Of a DNA stretch of 64,000 bases, positions 9,125 through 20,757 are shown in pieces. The notes beneath the pieces were generated by a model. That model did no database searches, was not told the DNA's origin, and saw only the letters and a list, made by a program, of their open reading frames with translations. This stretch comes from Heliocidaris tuberculata (taxonomy: Eukaryota > Echinodermata > Echinoidea > Camarodonta > Echinometridae), in the NCBI GenBank assembly GCA_025618425.1, contig CM046846.1:32233409-32297408 (forward strand). The letters run 5' to 3'. The translations under genes and the position numbers were made by a program. How positions within the stretch are numbered: position 1 is the stretch's first letter; each line of letters begins with the position of its first letter.

Positions 9125-12100
9125 ATGATGGGGGATGAAGAGAATCGGACTGAGTCCTGCTGCTGTTCCTCACGCAAGGCTTCCATGGAGAAGGAAGCAG
9201 CCATCGAGGTCAGAGATGCAGAACTAGAACAAAAGGTACAATTCTTGGAGGGATCTTTCTAGCTGTATCAGTGATTATGCATACATTATGTATACATGTA
9301 GCCTGCCATTTTTGTTTAAAAAAATAAATGCAGGTATTGTTTAAACTTGTAGCATTAAGCTGTTCCTGGCTTTAAAATTTTACATATAAACTTTTGAAAT
9401 GTACTGGTACATACTTTCTGTGATTAAAACCACACTCAAAATGATAGGGAGTCTGTCTTAAATTATTATTATGAAAGACTGCGCAGTGAGAAACAAACTT
9501 TCCTGTGGTGTGTGGTTCCTCTTGTTACCCCAGTGACTCATAATGTACTTCACCAAATGGGAATCTTCTGCCAAGTGCAAAAGAATGATGCATGATTAGC
9601 AAAGTCTGCTTTTGAAAGATCATTGCATTGCAGATACAGACACTTGAACCCTTGAACCATACCTTCTGGCACCTGGCGAATTAAGGGTTAGGCACAACAG
9701 GCCTGTCCCCCTTTTAAAACTCAAGTGTCATTAAGTACACAGCCCTGAAATGTGCTCCCCTCATTTTCAAAGTTTCGACCCAAAACGCTCCTGAAAAATT
9801 GAAAACCTTCTTTTTCGTACTGAACAACAAGGAAAATGACTCTTGCGATCTTGATGTATGTGTATTTTTCTTTATTCTTGGTAATGCAGGGAATATCATT
9901 TGACCAAAACTCTTTGACATAAACATCATAAATTATGTTAGTTAAGTTTCCAAATGTAGATTCTTCTGGAAGCATTTTCAGTATGCCTATATTCACAGGT
10001 CGTGGTGATGTTTATTTAGAGTGTATTTAAACTTGCGATAACTCTTTACAAAATTATTATTTGAAGCTCATACTTTTGAGTATACAGTGTGTTTCTTAAA
10101 AAAGGAAACACAACTTTTCCATCAAATACTAGAAAACTAGTTATTTCCAGGTTGAATCTTATTATTCATATTAAATTTCAATTCATCCTCTTTCATATGA
10201 TACCAAATATGTAATGATATTGTCATGCGAGAATATATTTGAAAGGTTTTAAGTGAGTAATGTCAAAAGTAGTTTGAGCACAGAAATTATGCAAAGTGTA
10301 CTTCCATTAGGTACAATGCACAAGTGATAAAGACGCATAGCAAAGAAAACTTGAAAAGTGATTTTTTTAATGTTTCCTTATTCATATTCCAACATATATG
10401 CAACCTTGAATAAGATAGGAGTGCAAAATTAGCCCCAATGTCCTTCCAAATGACTGCCTTACTGTCCAAGCATGTGTGTGTTGGAGAAAGCAGAGTGAGA
10501 TTCAATGAATGGCTATTGTGTAGATGAATAGATCCCACTCTTGTGCACAAATCAATTTTTACATTGCTGCTTTATAATTGTTTTAGTTCAATGATCCCAG
10601 GCTCTATCACAAATGTAGCATATGAAAAGGGGATAAAATTTCTCTTTTTATGATGTATTACAATAAATCAGGTTATGTTTATTCGATGAAATGTTGCTGG
10701 AGAAAGTTGGGTTTCCTTTTTAAAGAAACATACTGTAGTATAGTGACATGGAGCCCCTAACATAAGAGCAAAATATTTTTTTGTGATTTAAGCCATCCAG
10801 TTGGAGAAAAAGCCAATTCCACTTGCAAGGCTGTGTGACTGGTTGGATATTGCTCTTATTCAGATTTATTATAGTTGTTTTGTGTCGAGTAATCAAGTTA
10901 GTTGCAGTGAAGACACTTTCAGAAATGATTTTATTCATGTTTCAAATAATTTTGGATGCTCTTATTTTTTTTCAATTCCAGGGTCGCTTCTCACGATTCT
11001 GCGAGGTCTTTGCCAAGATCGCCCTCATTGTTGGAGGGTTCATCATTGTCCTGGGAGCCCTGCGGAACACCCTGACTTACTATCTCCAGCTGTTTTGGGG
11101 CGTGTCGGGCAATTTCTGGATGAGGCAGTGGGGGAAGGTCTATGACATCTTTGAAGGGGATAGACTGAATATCTCAATAGGTACATTTAACGGGATAACC
11201 TCGCTAGTCATAAGGACCGCCATTCATAAGGACCACTTAAGGCCACCGCACACCTTACGATCGGTCTGCGATCCGATTTCAGAAGAAAATGTAATATCAT
11301 TTGACAAATCATTTAAAAACGAAAAATATTTTTGATTGAGGGTCTGAATAGTCATACAGATAGTAAAATCGATAATACGGCCTTTGCCGAGTTTTCTAGT
11401 CGGTGGAATGGCGAAATCAGCTCCGAGTCGTAATGACGTCACCAAAATCGTACGACTGCATACGATTTGAAACTAATTTTGCCCTTATTCCCTGTAGAAA
11501 GCTGACAACTCACCAAAACCCTATGTTTAGTATTCATATTACTTTTTTTGTCCCCGCCGAACGAAGTTCGCGAGGGGACTATGAAACGGGCTCCGTACGT
11601 GTGTGCGTGTGTGTGTCCGTCCATCCGTCCGTCCGTCCGTCCGTCCGTCCGTCTGTCCGTGTGTGCTCAAATGTTAGAAAATGCTACTTCTCCGTCATTT
11701 CTTGGCCGATTTTGATTCCGATTGTTTTATCTGATAGGGCTGGGTGGGGGCTTCCAAACTTCTACACAGAATTTTGAAATTCATTAATTATGCAAATTTA
11801 TGCAAATTTATTCAAAATTGACGAAAAATGCTACTTCTCCTCTATTTCACATCGGATTTTGATTCCGATTGTTTTATCTGATAGGGCTGGGTGGGGGCTT
11901 CCAAACTTCTACACAGAATTTTGAAATTCATTAATTATGCAAATTTATGCAAATTTATTCAAAATTGACGAAAAATGCTACTTCTCCTCTATTTCACATC
12001 GGATTTTGATTCTGATTGTTTTATCTGATAGGGTTGGGTGGGGGCTTCCAAACTTCTACACAGAATTTTGAAATTCATTAATTATGCAAATTTATGCAAA

Positions 12101-15100
12101 TTTATTCAAAATTGACAAAAAATGCTACTTCTCCTCTATTTCACATCAGATTTTGATTCCGATTGTTTTATCTGGTAGGGCTGGGTGGGGGCTTCCAAAC
12201 TTCTACACAGAATTTTGAAATTCATTATTCATGCAAATTTATGCAAATTTATTCAAAATGCTGAAGGTTCATAATGTTTTCATGTTTTATATTTCAGTTG
12301 TATACATGCATTGTTGGTATTCTCTTCTTTTGCATGCAGTAACATTATTATTTTATTCACTAAAGTTTTAAGTTTCAGGCTAGTTAATTTCCACAGATCT
12401 GCACTTCCGGCGGGGACATTTATTACGCATTGCGTAATTTACTCATTCACTTGTAGAACCTGATTAGGGTAGATTTCATTTGTTAAAATGCCAATATCTA
12501 ATGCCACAGCGATTTATATCACAAATCGGATCGCAGACCGATCGTAAGGTGTGCGGTGACCTTTATTCATAAGGACCGCTATTCATAACGCGTGTTACAT
12601 GAATCACGGTTTTCTGTGAATAGCAGTCCTTATGAATAGCGAGCGGACCGCATTTAACCCTTTGATCACTGAATTCTTTTATTCTCATAGGCTTAATACA
12701 GGGACATTCTGGTTTCCATAGACAATGGGTTAATAGTAATCTTCTTCTTGATCGATTGAATGATTAATGATTGATTGGTTTTACCTGACTGCTGTTGAAG
12801 AGAAGGTTGAGTTCTGAGAAAGGTGAAAAATAATTTTGTTAACTTTCTCATCCCTTTTATGTCAGTTTGGAAGAACGTCATAGTAGAAATGTCCCCTGAA
12901 AAGGAATAGCTGAAGGGTTTGAGCCAAACATTCATGCCGCACGTGTGTGCAGTCCCATATACCCATTTCTGTGTGCAGTGCATGTGCTTTTCAGTGAAAT
13001 CGGGCAATGAAGCTGGGTCAGTTCCTTATCATTTTGATGATTCCACAACTTCCAGTGTACACAATTCTTACGTAGACATGATCAATTTTTCCTAATTGCT
13101 TTCACAAGGTAATCGCATGACCAGAACTCAACTTTATCCTCAAGAAAGCAAGCACAAGCTCGAAGAAGTGACAAGGGGACCTACAGCTTTAAGTCCTATC
13201 AGAGGGACATGGTAATGAGGATTAACACATTACCAAAGGGCACTAATTTAATGATTTGTATTTTTAACCTGGGACCTCCTGGCTACAAAACTTCTGCTCT
13301 ATTTGACAGAGGTAGAATAAAATATGAAGAAAATGGACTTGTAGTTCCTACTGTTTATCAACCAATGCATGTTTTTTATTTCTCTCATTTTCTTTTTTTC
13401 ATGCAGCTATGCTTGTTGCCATCATTATCCAGTATTGGGTTATTTGTGCATTCTTTCTGATCTTGGATCTTATCAGACCATCGTTTATCATCAAGTACAA
13501 GATACAACCTCTTCAAAATGATCCAGTAAGTATAATCCGGTGTCAAGATGCCTCAAAGGTGACCAATCAATAACACACAAAACACACAAAAAATTTATAT
13601 ATTTAGAAAACACTGAAAAATCATCCCTCACAAGCACTATTTGAGATCTTCCAGTGGTTAATGATTGAAGAGTATAAGGGCAAAATATGATTTTCATGTA
13701 TTGTAAGGCTGCTCACACACATGAAGCAGCATCAGACATGATTAGTATAAAAAATAAAATGCACATTCTTTGGCACATCAAATGCATATTCTTAGGTGCA
13801 TCTTACTCCCTTAGGTAGCTTAGTGAAACGTTGTGGCGTGTAAAGACGAGGGAAAGACGCATATGACAAAATTATTCAAAATCAAAATGTTATTCTATAG
13901 AGGCAGAATCCAAATATTAGGATGTAGAATTATTATTTACCTCTTTGAACACATATAAAGTGTACCCACCACCTGAAAAAAATAATTTGTGTACAGCTAG
14001 AAAGTATAAAATCAACCTCAAAGAACTTTGTCTGGTATTCTATAGGTCAACAGTTAATGGGTATGAAGGAAATAAAGGATAACATGAAAAAGCTCGCTCG
14101 GAACCGAACTCGGAGTTTGGTTCCGTGCGAGCCTTTACCTTGGCGAGCACGTACGGGTGCGTCGAGTAGTCTACTCACGAGTCGCTTTTACGCTTATAGA
14201 GAGTGTAATTAAAATTGCAATATCTCTTTATAGAATTAATATTTGAAGCCCATATTTTGAATATAGTATAACGACATGCAACCTCTAACATACAGAGCAA
14301 CATTATTTTTGGTGATTGGTACCCTTTAAGCAGAATTATATGAAACCTTTATTCTGATTTGTCCGATTCTAATTTTAGAAGCACAGACAAAAACTAGCAA
14401 TTTTCCTCTATGCGTCTTTCCTGCGTCTTTATGCGCCATTGCATTTTGCTAAGCTCCCTTAGGAACATTGTGTTTGATCACTGTAAAGTGCATGGAATGG
14501 ATGATGTATTTAGATTTCTAACTTTATTTTTCTGTATTTCTGTAATGCTGAATACTTTATAAAGTGAGATGTTGTAAAAGTGGCGTGCTACGTAGTACCC
14601 TTTAGTCTATGAAATGCTAGTATTGTCAGTGGTCAATCTAGAAAATTATGAACTTTCTTGTTCTCTGATTTTTAGATGAAATCTTCGATACTGTGTTGCA
14701 CTTTTTATTTTTTATTTTTTCATCCTTTTGATGATTTTTATTTTCTCTTTGTAATGTAATACCTGTGAAATGTACATGTTTTGTTTCAAAAGTGTGTTTC
14801 ATGTATTGTTTTTGTGAAAATGTGGAAATAAATGTTGAACTTTGACCTTTGTTTTGTTCAGATCCCAGAAGGCAAGCTGCGTAAGGCAATTCTGAATGTG
14901 TTAGCTAACCAGACAGTGGTGGTGTTTCCGATAGCGATGGGTGTCTACCACTTCATGGGATGGAGGGGGTGTGGCTTCAGCCCAGCAGAGCTACCCTCCT
15001 TCCAGTGGGTCATGCTGGAGCTTTTTGTCTTCCTCATCGTTGAGGAGTGCGGCTTCTACTACTCTCACAGGTGTGAAGATTTAAACTCCATAGTTTCTGC

Positions 15101-17402
15101 AGATCATTCTTATCTACATATAATGCCAATAAGAAAACTCCAATAGGAGTCGTTTTAACCCTTCTAGGCCACCATGCTTTTTGACAGTTGTCATAAAATG
15201 AACTTTCAAGGGTGCAATTTTGAGTTTAAATGTTTGGTTTCATTGATAAAGTGGGTGTGAAATATCTTTCATGGATATATATACCTCATGCTGGGGTTAC
15301 CTGTTCTGTTTCTGGAAGAAAAATGTTATCCTTCTTATACCAGACACATGGTTCAAAACTCAAATTCTTAGGCTGTATTCTTTGCCATCTCAGAGGAAAT
15401 TTTTGACCATCATTGGACCAAAATTTTGTAAGTGCATGCAATAGTAATATAGACAAGGGAATCTTGACATCAAGTTAAACTTAAATTACTCTAAAAACTG
15501 GATGAGAAATGGTACAAAGGATTATTGTTGGATGTGTAAACATAGAATGGGAAATGTTTAATTTGGGATTGTCAATTTGTACACAAAGGAGGGAAAAAGG
15601 AATACTATTATGGTCAGAAACTTTAATAGTAAAGGGTGTTATAAAAGGAACATTTACTTATAATTGCATAACATGACAACTGCAAAATCTGACATTTTTG
15701 AAGGAGGGTATGACATCATTGCAGAAGGTGTCTGCGAAAGATTCTTTGGGGGTCTTAAAAACCCTGCTAAATGCTTTGTTGATCATTTTTCAAAACAGCT
15801 ACTTTATGGCTATTAAGCATTTTGCATAAATGAAAATATATACTTTTGAGAAAAATTGTTTTTGGAAAATTTGTTATTTGTTTTTGTTAACTTTCTTTAA
15901 TGTTCAATCATTAACTTTTGTTAACTTTCAAACTCAGATTGTCGCACCATCCAAAACTGTACAAGTACGTTCACAAGAAGCATCATGAGTGGATCTCGCC
16001 CATCAGCGTGGTAGCCATCTACGCCCATCCCATAGAGCACATCTTCTCCAACACTCTCCCTGTGGTGCTTGGTCCTATGATCATGGGCTCCCATGTAGCT
16101 ACCCTGACCATGTGGGCGATGCTGGCCCAGGCCTCGGCCATCAACTCTCACTGTGGATATCACCTGCCCCTTCTACCCTCTCCAGAGGCTCATGACTTCC
16201 ACCATCTCAAGTGAGTCATGGAATAGCCTAATGTAGTGGGGGATACCCTAATTTAGTGGGGGGGATTCCCCAATTTAGTGGGGGGGGGGGGGGAAACACC
16301 TTATTTTAGTCGGGGGAATTCCCTAATGTAGTGGGGGGAATTCCCTAATTGAGTGGGGGGAATACCCTAATTTAATGGGGAGAATACCTTAATTTAGTGG
16401 GGGGGGGGGGTGGGGGATACCCTAATGCATCGGGGGGGGGGGTAACTTGGCACTAGGGACAACTCAGACTTGGCAAAAAAGCTCGTAAGAATCTCACATT
16501 TACATGTACAAATTTCCTGCACTGCAAACATTAACTTGCTGGAAGTAAATCGTATAGGTGTACTATATTTTATAGCTTCAGACACATCACAGTAACTCTC
16601 CTATAGTAACATTGTTTGAAGCTAATCTTGAGCACTATTTTGAGAGAAGCTTTCTTACAGTACAAATTCTGCCTAAGTTTATCATGCATTTGATGGGCTA
16701 TTTGGACCAGCAAAATGTAAACAACATAACAAAATTTGCCTGAAAATGCTTTCACTGCAAAGCACACCAACTATGGTTATTGTGACAAGTTGGATTTCTT
16801 TCTCTTTCCAGCTGACAACTCAACTACAATACATTTTGTAAAGATATCATGAATTTGTAGCCATGAACATTCAATATAAGTTTGGTTTGATTCTGTGAAT
16901 CTTGTGATCCGTCATTAAATACAGGAGTCAAAGGGCGATCTCCAAATATAATGAATAAGTGTTTTCTATTCAATTTTTAAACAAAATGCTTAAATCCTCA
17001 GTTGTATGTCATAACACAGTGTTACAATAGTTTATAGCATTTTCCTTATTTTTAGTGCAAGTTGTGTCAAATCTTGAAACAAGTCATAGAGCAGTGTGCT
17101 TGGTGTGCAATGCTGTAGTTGAGAATATGTAGTGAATTTTGTCATGCAAGGATGGGGGCCAGCCTGGTATTGCTTTGTATTTATAATCATTTGACTCATA
17201 TTTCTGCTTTTGACTTCTTCTTAGATTCACCAACAACTATGGCACGCTGGGTATTCTGGACCGTCTCCATGGTACCGATGAGCTCTTCCGCAAGACCAAG
17301 CCGTATCAGCGTCATTTCCTTCTGCTGGGTCTAACCCCCGTATCCCAGACCTTCCCAGACGATCCAAAACAGAAGGCCCTTCCTTGTGCCAAGGATGAAT
17401 AA
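9125..17402 (+). CDS. FAXDC2: fatty acid hydroxylase domain-containing protein 2 (FAXDC2-like), six exons
   Basis: Exons: 9125-9235, 10982-11180, 13407-13525, 14862-15070, 15938-16210 and 17225-17402, total 1089 nt, 362 residues, TAA stop. All five introns are GT...AG and codon phases agree at every junction. The product is an ER-type polytopic non-haem di-iron enzyme of the fatty acid hydroxylase/sterol desaturase superfamily. The His motifs are visible: H212-x3-HH217, H225-x2-HH229, H284-x3-H288 and H298-x2-HH302. Hydrophobic segments lie near residues 46-64, 104-123, 152-173, 191-208 and 254-281. The C-terminal KFTNNYGTLGILDRLHGTD is characteristic of FAXDC2 rather than the related MSMO1 or CH25H. 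Human FAXDC2 is about 333 residues, so this N-terminus is slightly longer; it carries a Cys cluster (SCCCSSRK, 11-18) that could be acylated. Mammalian FAXDC2 has been linked to C4-methyl sterol metabolism; the substrate here is unknown. Exons are clearly richer in GC than introns. Confidence 0.93.
10016..10795. mobile_element. GGTACC-family repeat, partial copy in FAXDC2 intron 1, interrupted
   Basis: The left part (10016-10084: GAGTGTATTTAAACTTGCG, TTATTTGAAGCTCATA) and the right part (10738-10795: GTGACATGGAGCCCCTAAC, TTTTTGTGATTTAA) align consecutively with 14210-14320 of the intact copy in intron 3. They are separated exactly by the 10085-10735 insertion, so the original repeat was split. 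Confidence 0.65.
10085..10735. mobile_element. Tc1/mariner-like MITE in FAXDC2 intron 1
   Basis: The left end CAGTGTGTTTCTTAAAAAAG and right end CTTTTTAAAGAAACATACTG are imperfect inverted repeats of about 28 bp, with TA on both outer sides (10083-10084 and 10736-10737). Comparison with the uninterrupted homologue at 13956-14328 confirms the insertion point. There is no transposase frame in 651 bp. Confidence 0.75.
11240..12562. mobile_element. PIF/Harbinger-like MITE nested in the hAT-like element
   Basis: The 40-bp inverted repeats (11240-11279 and 12523-12562) begin AGGCCACCGCACACCTTACG and differ at about one position. TTA lies directly outside both ends (11237-11239 and 12563-12565), the 3-bp target typical of PIF/Harbinger elements. 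The very similar TIRs imply a fairly recent insertion. Its interior is largely occupied by a third element (11549-12418). Confidence 0.8.
11549..12418. mobile_element. pearl/HINE-like element, innermost of the nest
   Basis: The ends TGTCCCCGCCG (11549-11559) and CGGCGGGGACA (12408-12418) are perfect inverted repeats, and the element lies in a T-rich site. In order it has a 5' hairpin (GTCCCC...GTTCGCGAGGGGAC, 11550-11579), a CCGT microsatellite (11611-11660) and four 147-bp direct repeats starting at ATGCTACTTCTCC (11681, 11828, 11975, 12122). Just outside the right end is the short palindrome ATTACGCATTGCGTAAT. Hairpin, (ACGG)n microsatellite and ~150-bp tandem core are the described architecture of bivalve pearl and other Helentron-related elements; assignment is by architecture only. 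Confidence 0.65.
12793..13140 (+). repeat. dispersed repeat in FAXDC2 intron 2, copy 1
   Basis: Shares a long series of blocks with 18595-18985 in the same orientation: AAGGTTGAGTTCTG, ATGTCAGTTTGGAAGAAC, GTAGAAATGTCCCCTGAAAA, GCATGACCAGAACTC. Divergence is moderate. No terminal repeats or coding frame were found. Confidence 0.7.
13956..14328. mobile_element. GGTACC-family MITE in FAXDC2 intron 3, full copy
   Basis: The ends TAAAGTGTACCCACCACC and GGTGATTGGTACCCTTTA are imperfect inverted repeats. A GC-rich central hairpin lies at 14092-14132, inside an otherwise AT-rich element. Related copies are at 20464-20757, 33526-33790 and, split, at 10016-10795. Confidence 0.75.
16222..16443 (+). repeat. 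G-rich minisatellite in FAXDC2 intron 5
   Basis: Nine imperfect units of about 22-32 bp of the form CCCTAATTTAGTGGGGGGAA. Length variation comes from G runs of 4 to 14. It starts about 15 nt downstream of the exon 5 donor (GTGAGT at 16211). Confidence 0.85.
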
Positions 17403-18140
17403 CCAAGAGGAACCCCCAGCATCCCCTAAGTAACTCCTAGTATCCTCCTAGTAATGCTGTTGTTACATATAATTTTTGCACAAAATACTTTGTACATGAC
17501 CATATAGGGTAAAGAAGGAATTAAAGGCAATTTTGAGAACAGAATTTAGAATGTTCATTTTTGAGAAACTTTCCTGAAATTATTTTGATGTGATGATAAT
17601 GTATTGGATGGAACTCAGTTGTTATGAGGTTGTGAGAACTAATGACATTACATCACCTAACTGAAATTCTTATGCACTGAAAAGAACAAACAGAGAGATG
17701 CATGTATGGGAAAAGGAAGTTATATGATAGCCCATCACATTCTTCTGTAGTTCTGTTTTAGATGAAAGAGCATTTTATAAGCAACCCATTCTCCGCAAGG
17801 GAATAAAAAAGATTAGAAAACACTGAGGATGAACGGAACTACATTGGAATTCACAATAACGAGGACCTTGGGACCATGAAAATTACATGTACCTTGTTAT
17901 ATCAGGAATCTGCTTCTATCAGGGTAAAAAACCAAAAAATAAAGACCTGGGACCAGCAAAATTACCTTGTTATATCAGGAATCTTGTGATATCAAAGCTC
18001 TTTATCTCGAATTTCCACTGTATGTGGTTCCTTACACTCAAGTTAGGAATAGAATATATGCATAACTTTGCATTTATGAACAACATACTTGCCATGTGGT
18101 GGATAAGTGATGTGCATTTGGTCTGCTGTAGAAAATAAAT
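17403..18140 (+). other. probable 3' untranslated region of FAXDC2
   Basis: After the TAA stop there is no further coding exon. Candidate polyadenylation signals AATAAA are at 17802-17807 and 18134-18139. Within it, TTGTTATATCAGGAATCT appears twice (17895 and 17968 regions), a short imperfect direct repeat with flanking GGGACCA. The true 3' end cannot be set from sequence alone. Confidence 0.4.
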
Positions 18141-18594
18141 AAATAAGCATTACTGTCCATGGAACAGTGATTGTGTTGGAATATAGATGTATAAGGTCAT
18201 AGCAGTTGTGTCCCTGCACAAGAAAAAAAAAAAAGTATATATATATATATATATATATATAAATATGTAAATGGCATTATATTGATATTATGTCTATTAA
18301 TTGTAGAATAGATACATATATTCTATATTTATGTAAAGTATATCCAAACGTTTGTTTTATTTTTGTCAAGCAATAGTGTTTGTTAGGAAGTTGGGTATTA
18401 TTTCTGTTCAAAGCAAGTGCTGGCTTTGTTGCACAAAGAAAAATAGACACGGAATTTAATACATGTCATTGTAAATATGGTAAAACAGAGTTGTTGAATT
18501 TGAACATGGTCATTAGTGTAGCAGTGATATATGCAAGTTTTTCCTATGCCTTGAATATTTATTGCACATATAATATTTATGGTTGTTGCTCCTT

Positions 18595-18985
18595 AGAAGG
18601 TTGAGTTCTGGGAAAGGGGAAAAATAATTTTTGAGCTTTCTCTTTCTTCCTATGTCAGTTTGGAAGAACATTATAGTAGAAATGTCCCCTGAAAAGGATT
18701 GCTCTTCAAATGCCCTCATATTCGAAATATGACAAGAAACGGCTGAAATGTTTGGGGAGAACAATCATGACATGTCCTTGTAGTCCAATATACACGTTTC
18801 TGTGTGCTGTGCATGTGATTCTCAGCAGTATGGAGTCAATTTCTTCTCATTTTGGTGATTCCAAAAGCTTCCAGCATACACCAATTCTTTTGTACTATAT
18901 AATCAGCCTTTCCCTATTGCTCTCAGACAGTTTCTTTCTCAATGTAATTGCATGACCAGAACTCGACTTTATCTTTAAGCCTGCC
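18595..18985 (+). repeat. dispersed repeat downstream of FAXDC2, copy 2
   Basis: Homologous to the intron 2 repeat at 12793-13140 in the same orientation, with the same left start (AAGGTTGAGTTCTG) and right end (GCATGACCAGAACTC). Confidence 0.7.
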
Positions 18986-20463
18986 TTTTGTGCACTATTT
19001 ATGCTGAAACCAGGGTTGCAAACTTTTATATTCCTTGACTAAGATGCTATAGAAATCCAACCAATATTCATCTACCATTATTAGTATTATTGTCTTTTGC
19101 TGATGATCAAAAATGTATTAAACCTTTTTAATTTATATTTTGAGGGTATGAAATTATTTATACCACATTGTTTATCTTGAATAGCACCTTTTAATCATGA
19201 TATATTTTTTTTGTTTTTGTTTTGTTTTGTTTTTTGTTCTTATTTCAAACATAGAGTAAAAGGTGATAAAAAGAATGTCTGGCTTGGCTCTACAATTCAG
19301 GGTAATATGACAAACTTCTTTTTGTTTACTTGATCAGCCAACTCCATTGAAAAGATTTCTTCAAAAAAGATAAAACATTTTAAGAAGTTTTATTCAAGTG
19401 CTTGCCTTAGGCTATGATGAAGCTGCTTTAATTTGTGTCACTGTGATTGATGTGATTGGAATGTGTGCGAAATGATATCTAATGAAATCAGATGATCTTT
19501 ACTATATGATGATGCTGTGATGTGAAGTGACTTTCAAGAATATGCTTTCCTATGTAAATGGAAACAAATGATATATTCCTGATAGTTGTTGGTTTGATTT
19601 TAAATCTCTTTGATCTTTCGTTGATTATTTACACCACTTATCATTTGCTGATGGTAACTGGATAGTTCTACCCCATAAGTCTCTGATTGTAATTATGTCA
19701 AGTATGTACCTGTCAGAGTGGGGATCAATTTTAATTTACCAGTCTACATTAAGCTTCTTAAGAGATCCTATGATGGACATATCATTTTGTGTGTGTGTAG
19801 GGGGGGGGGGGGGGGTTAATGCAAGGTTTGTATTTTACATTTAAGATTTGACAATTGTGTAATTGTTTATTACATGTAAAGGAACAATTTTCTCTAAAAA
19901 TTTGGTGTTTTGGTGTGTACCATGTAGGTTTGAATGGGTTATCTTTGGGAAACTTGCACTCTTAATTTGCATAAATAATGCAGAAAATAAATATGTGATT
20001 TATTCTGTGAGATTGTCAGCGGGAGAAATGAAGAAAAAAAAAGTGAAATCTGATGAGCGCTTGAAATAAATGTTTATTTCACTTAATCGGTTCTAGGTAC
20101 AATATACATGAGTGTATTGGTATCTTCATTTTAATTGCATTGGTCAGTAACATGTAAAAAGATGTGGACATGTTATATGCCGTGGATGAAGAATTGAAAA
20201 TGGATATTATTTTATTTATAGAGTATAAGAACATTTGATTTAAAAACATGAGAAATTTACACATATAGTAGTGAAAGGAAATAAATGCCTTGACAGAATA
20301 ACCCATAATCGCGTATAAATAGCCTATTTCCAATGGGCGCAGAGGATAGAGATGATGGTAACCTTGAGCTCAAAATAATGAAATCATATTTTAAGGAAAC
20401 TGTATATGAATCATTAATCACTTAGAACATAAGAATCCTAGTACTTTGGGACAAGCACAACAT
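18986..20463. other. gene-free stretch
   Basis: AT-rich with no recognised gene. A G run with preceding TG repeats lies near 19790-19815. Confidence 0.5.
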
Positions 20464-20757
20464 TAAAGGGTACCAATCACATGAAAAAATTATTTGTGTA
20501 CAGCTGGAATGTATAAAATCAACCTCAAAACACTTTCCCTGGCCTGCTATTGGTTAACGGTCAAGGAGTGTGAAGGAAATTATAAACCCCCTAGCGCGGA
20601 ACCCAACTCCGAGTTCGGTTCTGTGCGGGCCATTATTCTATGCAAGCGCATACGGATGCATCGACTAGTCTCCTCCCAAGTCACTGTTTTGTTTATTGGG
20701 AGTGTATTTCAACTTTCAATATCTCTTTATAGAATCAACATTTGAAGCCCATACTGA
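20464..20757. mobile_element. GGTACC-family MITE, right end missing
   Basis: Starts TAAAGGGTACCAATCAC and follows the 13956 copy through the central hairpin (20594-20629) to TTGAAGCCCATACTGA, after which similarity stops. Confidence 0.75.

Larger units (their letters stand above)
11192..12650. mobile_element. hAT-like MITE in FAXDC2 intron 2 (outermost of three nested elements)
   Basis: The element is flanked by the 8-bp duplication CATTTAAC at 11184-11191 and 12651-12658. Its ends are GGGATAACCTCGCTAG and CTTATGAATAGCGAGCGGACCG. The body consists of repeated TTCATAAGGACCGCTATTCA modules in both orientations. The same family occurs unnested at 63570-63834, also with an 8-bp duplication. The left duplication starts at the fourth base of intron 2, so the first element base is intron position 12. 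All internal sequence from 11240 to 12562 is a later insertion. Confidence 0.85.
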
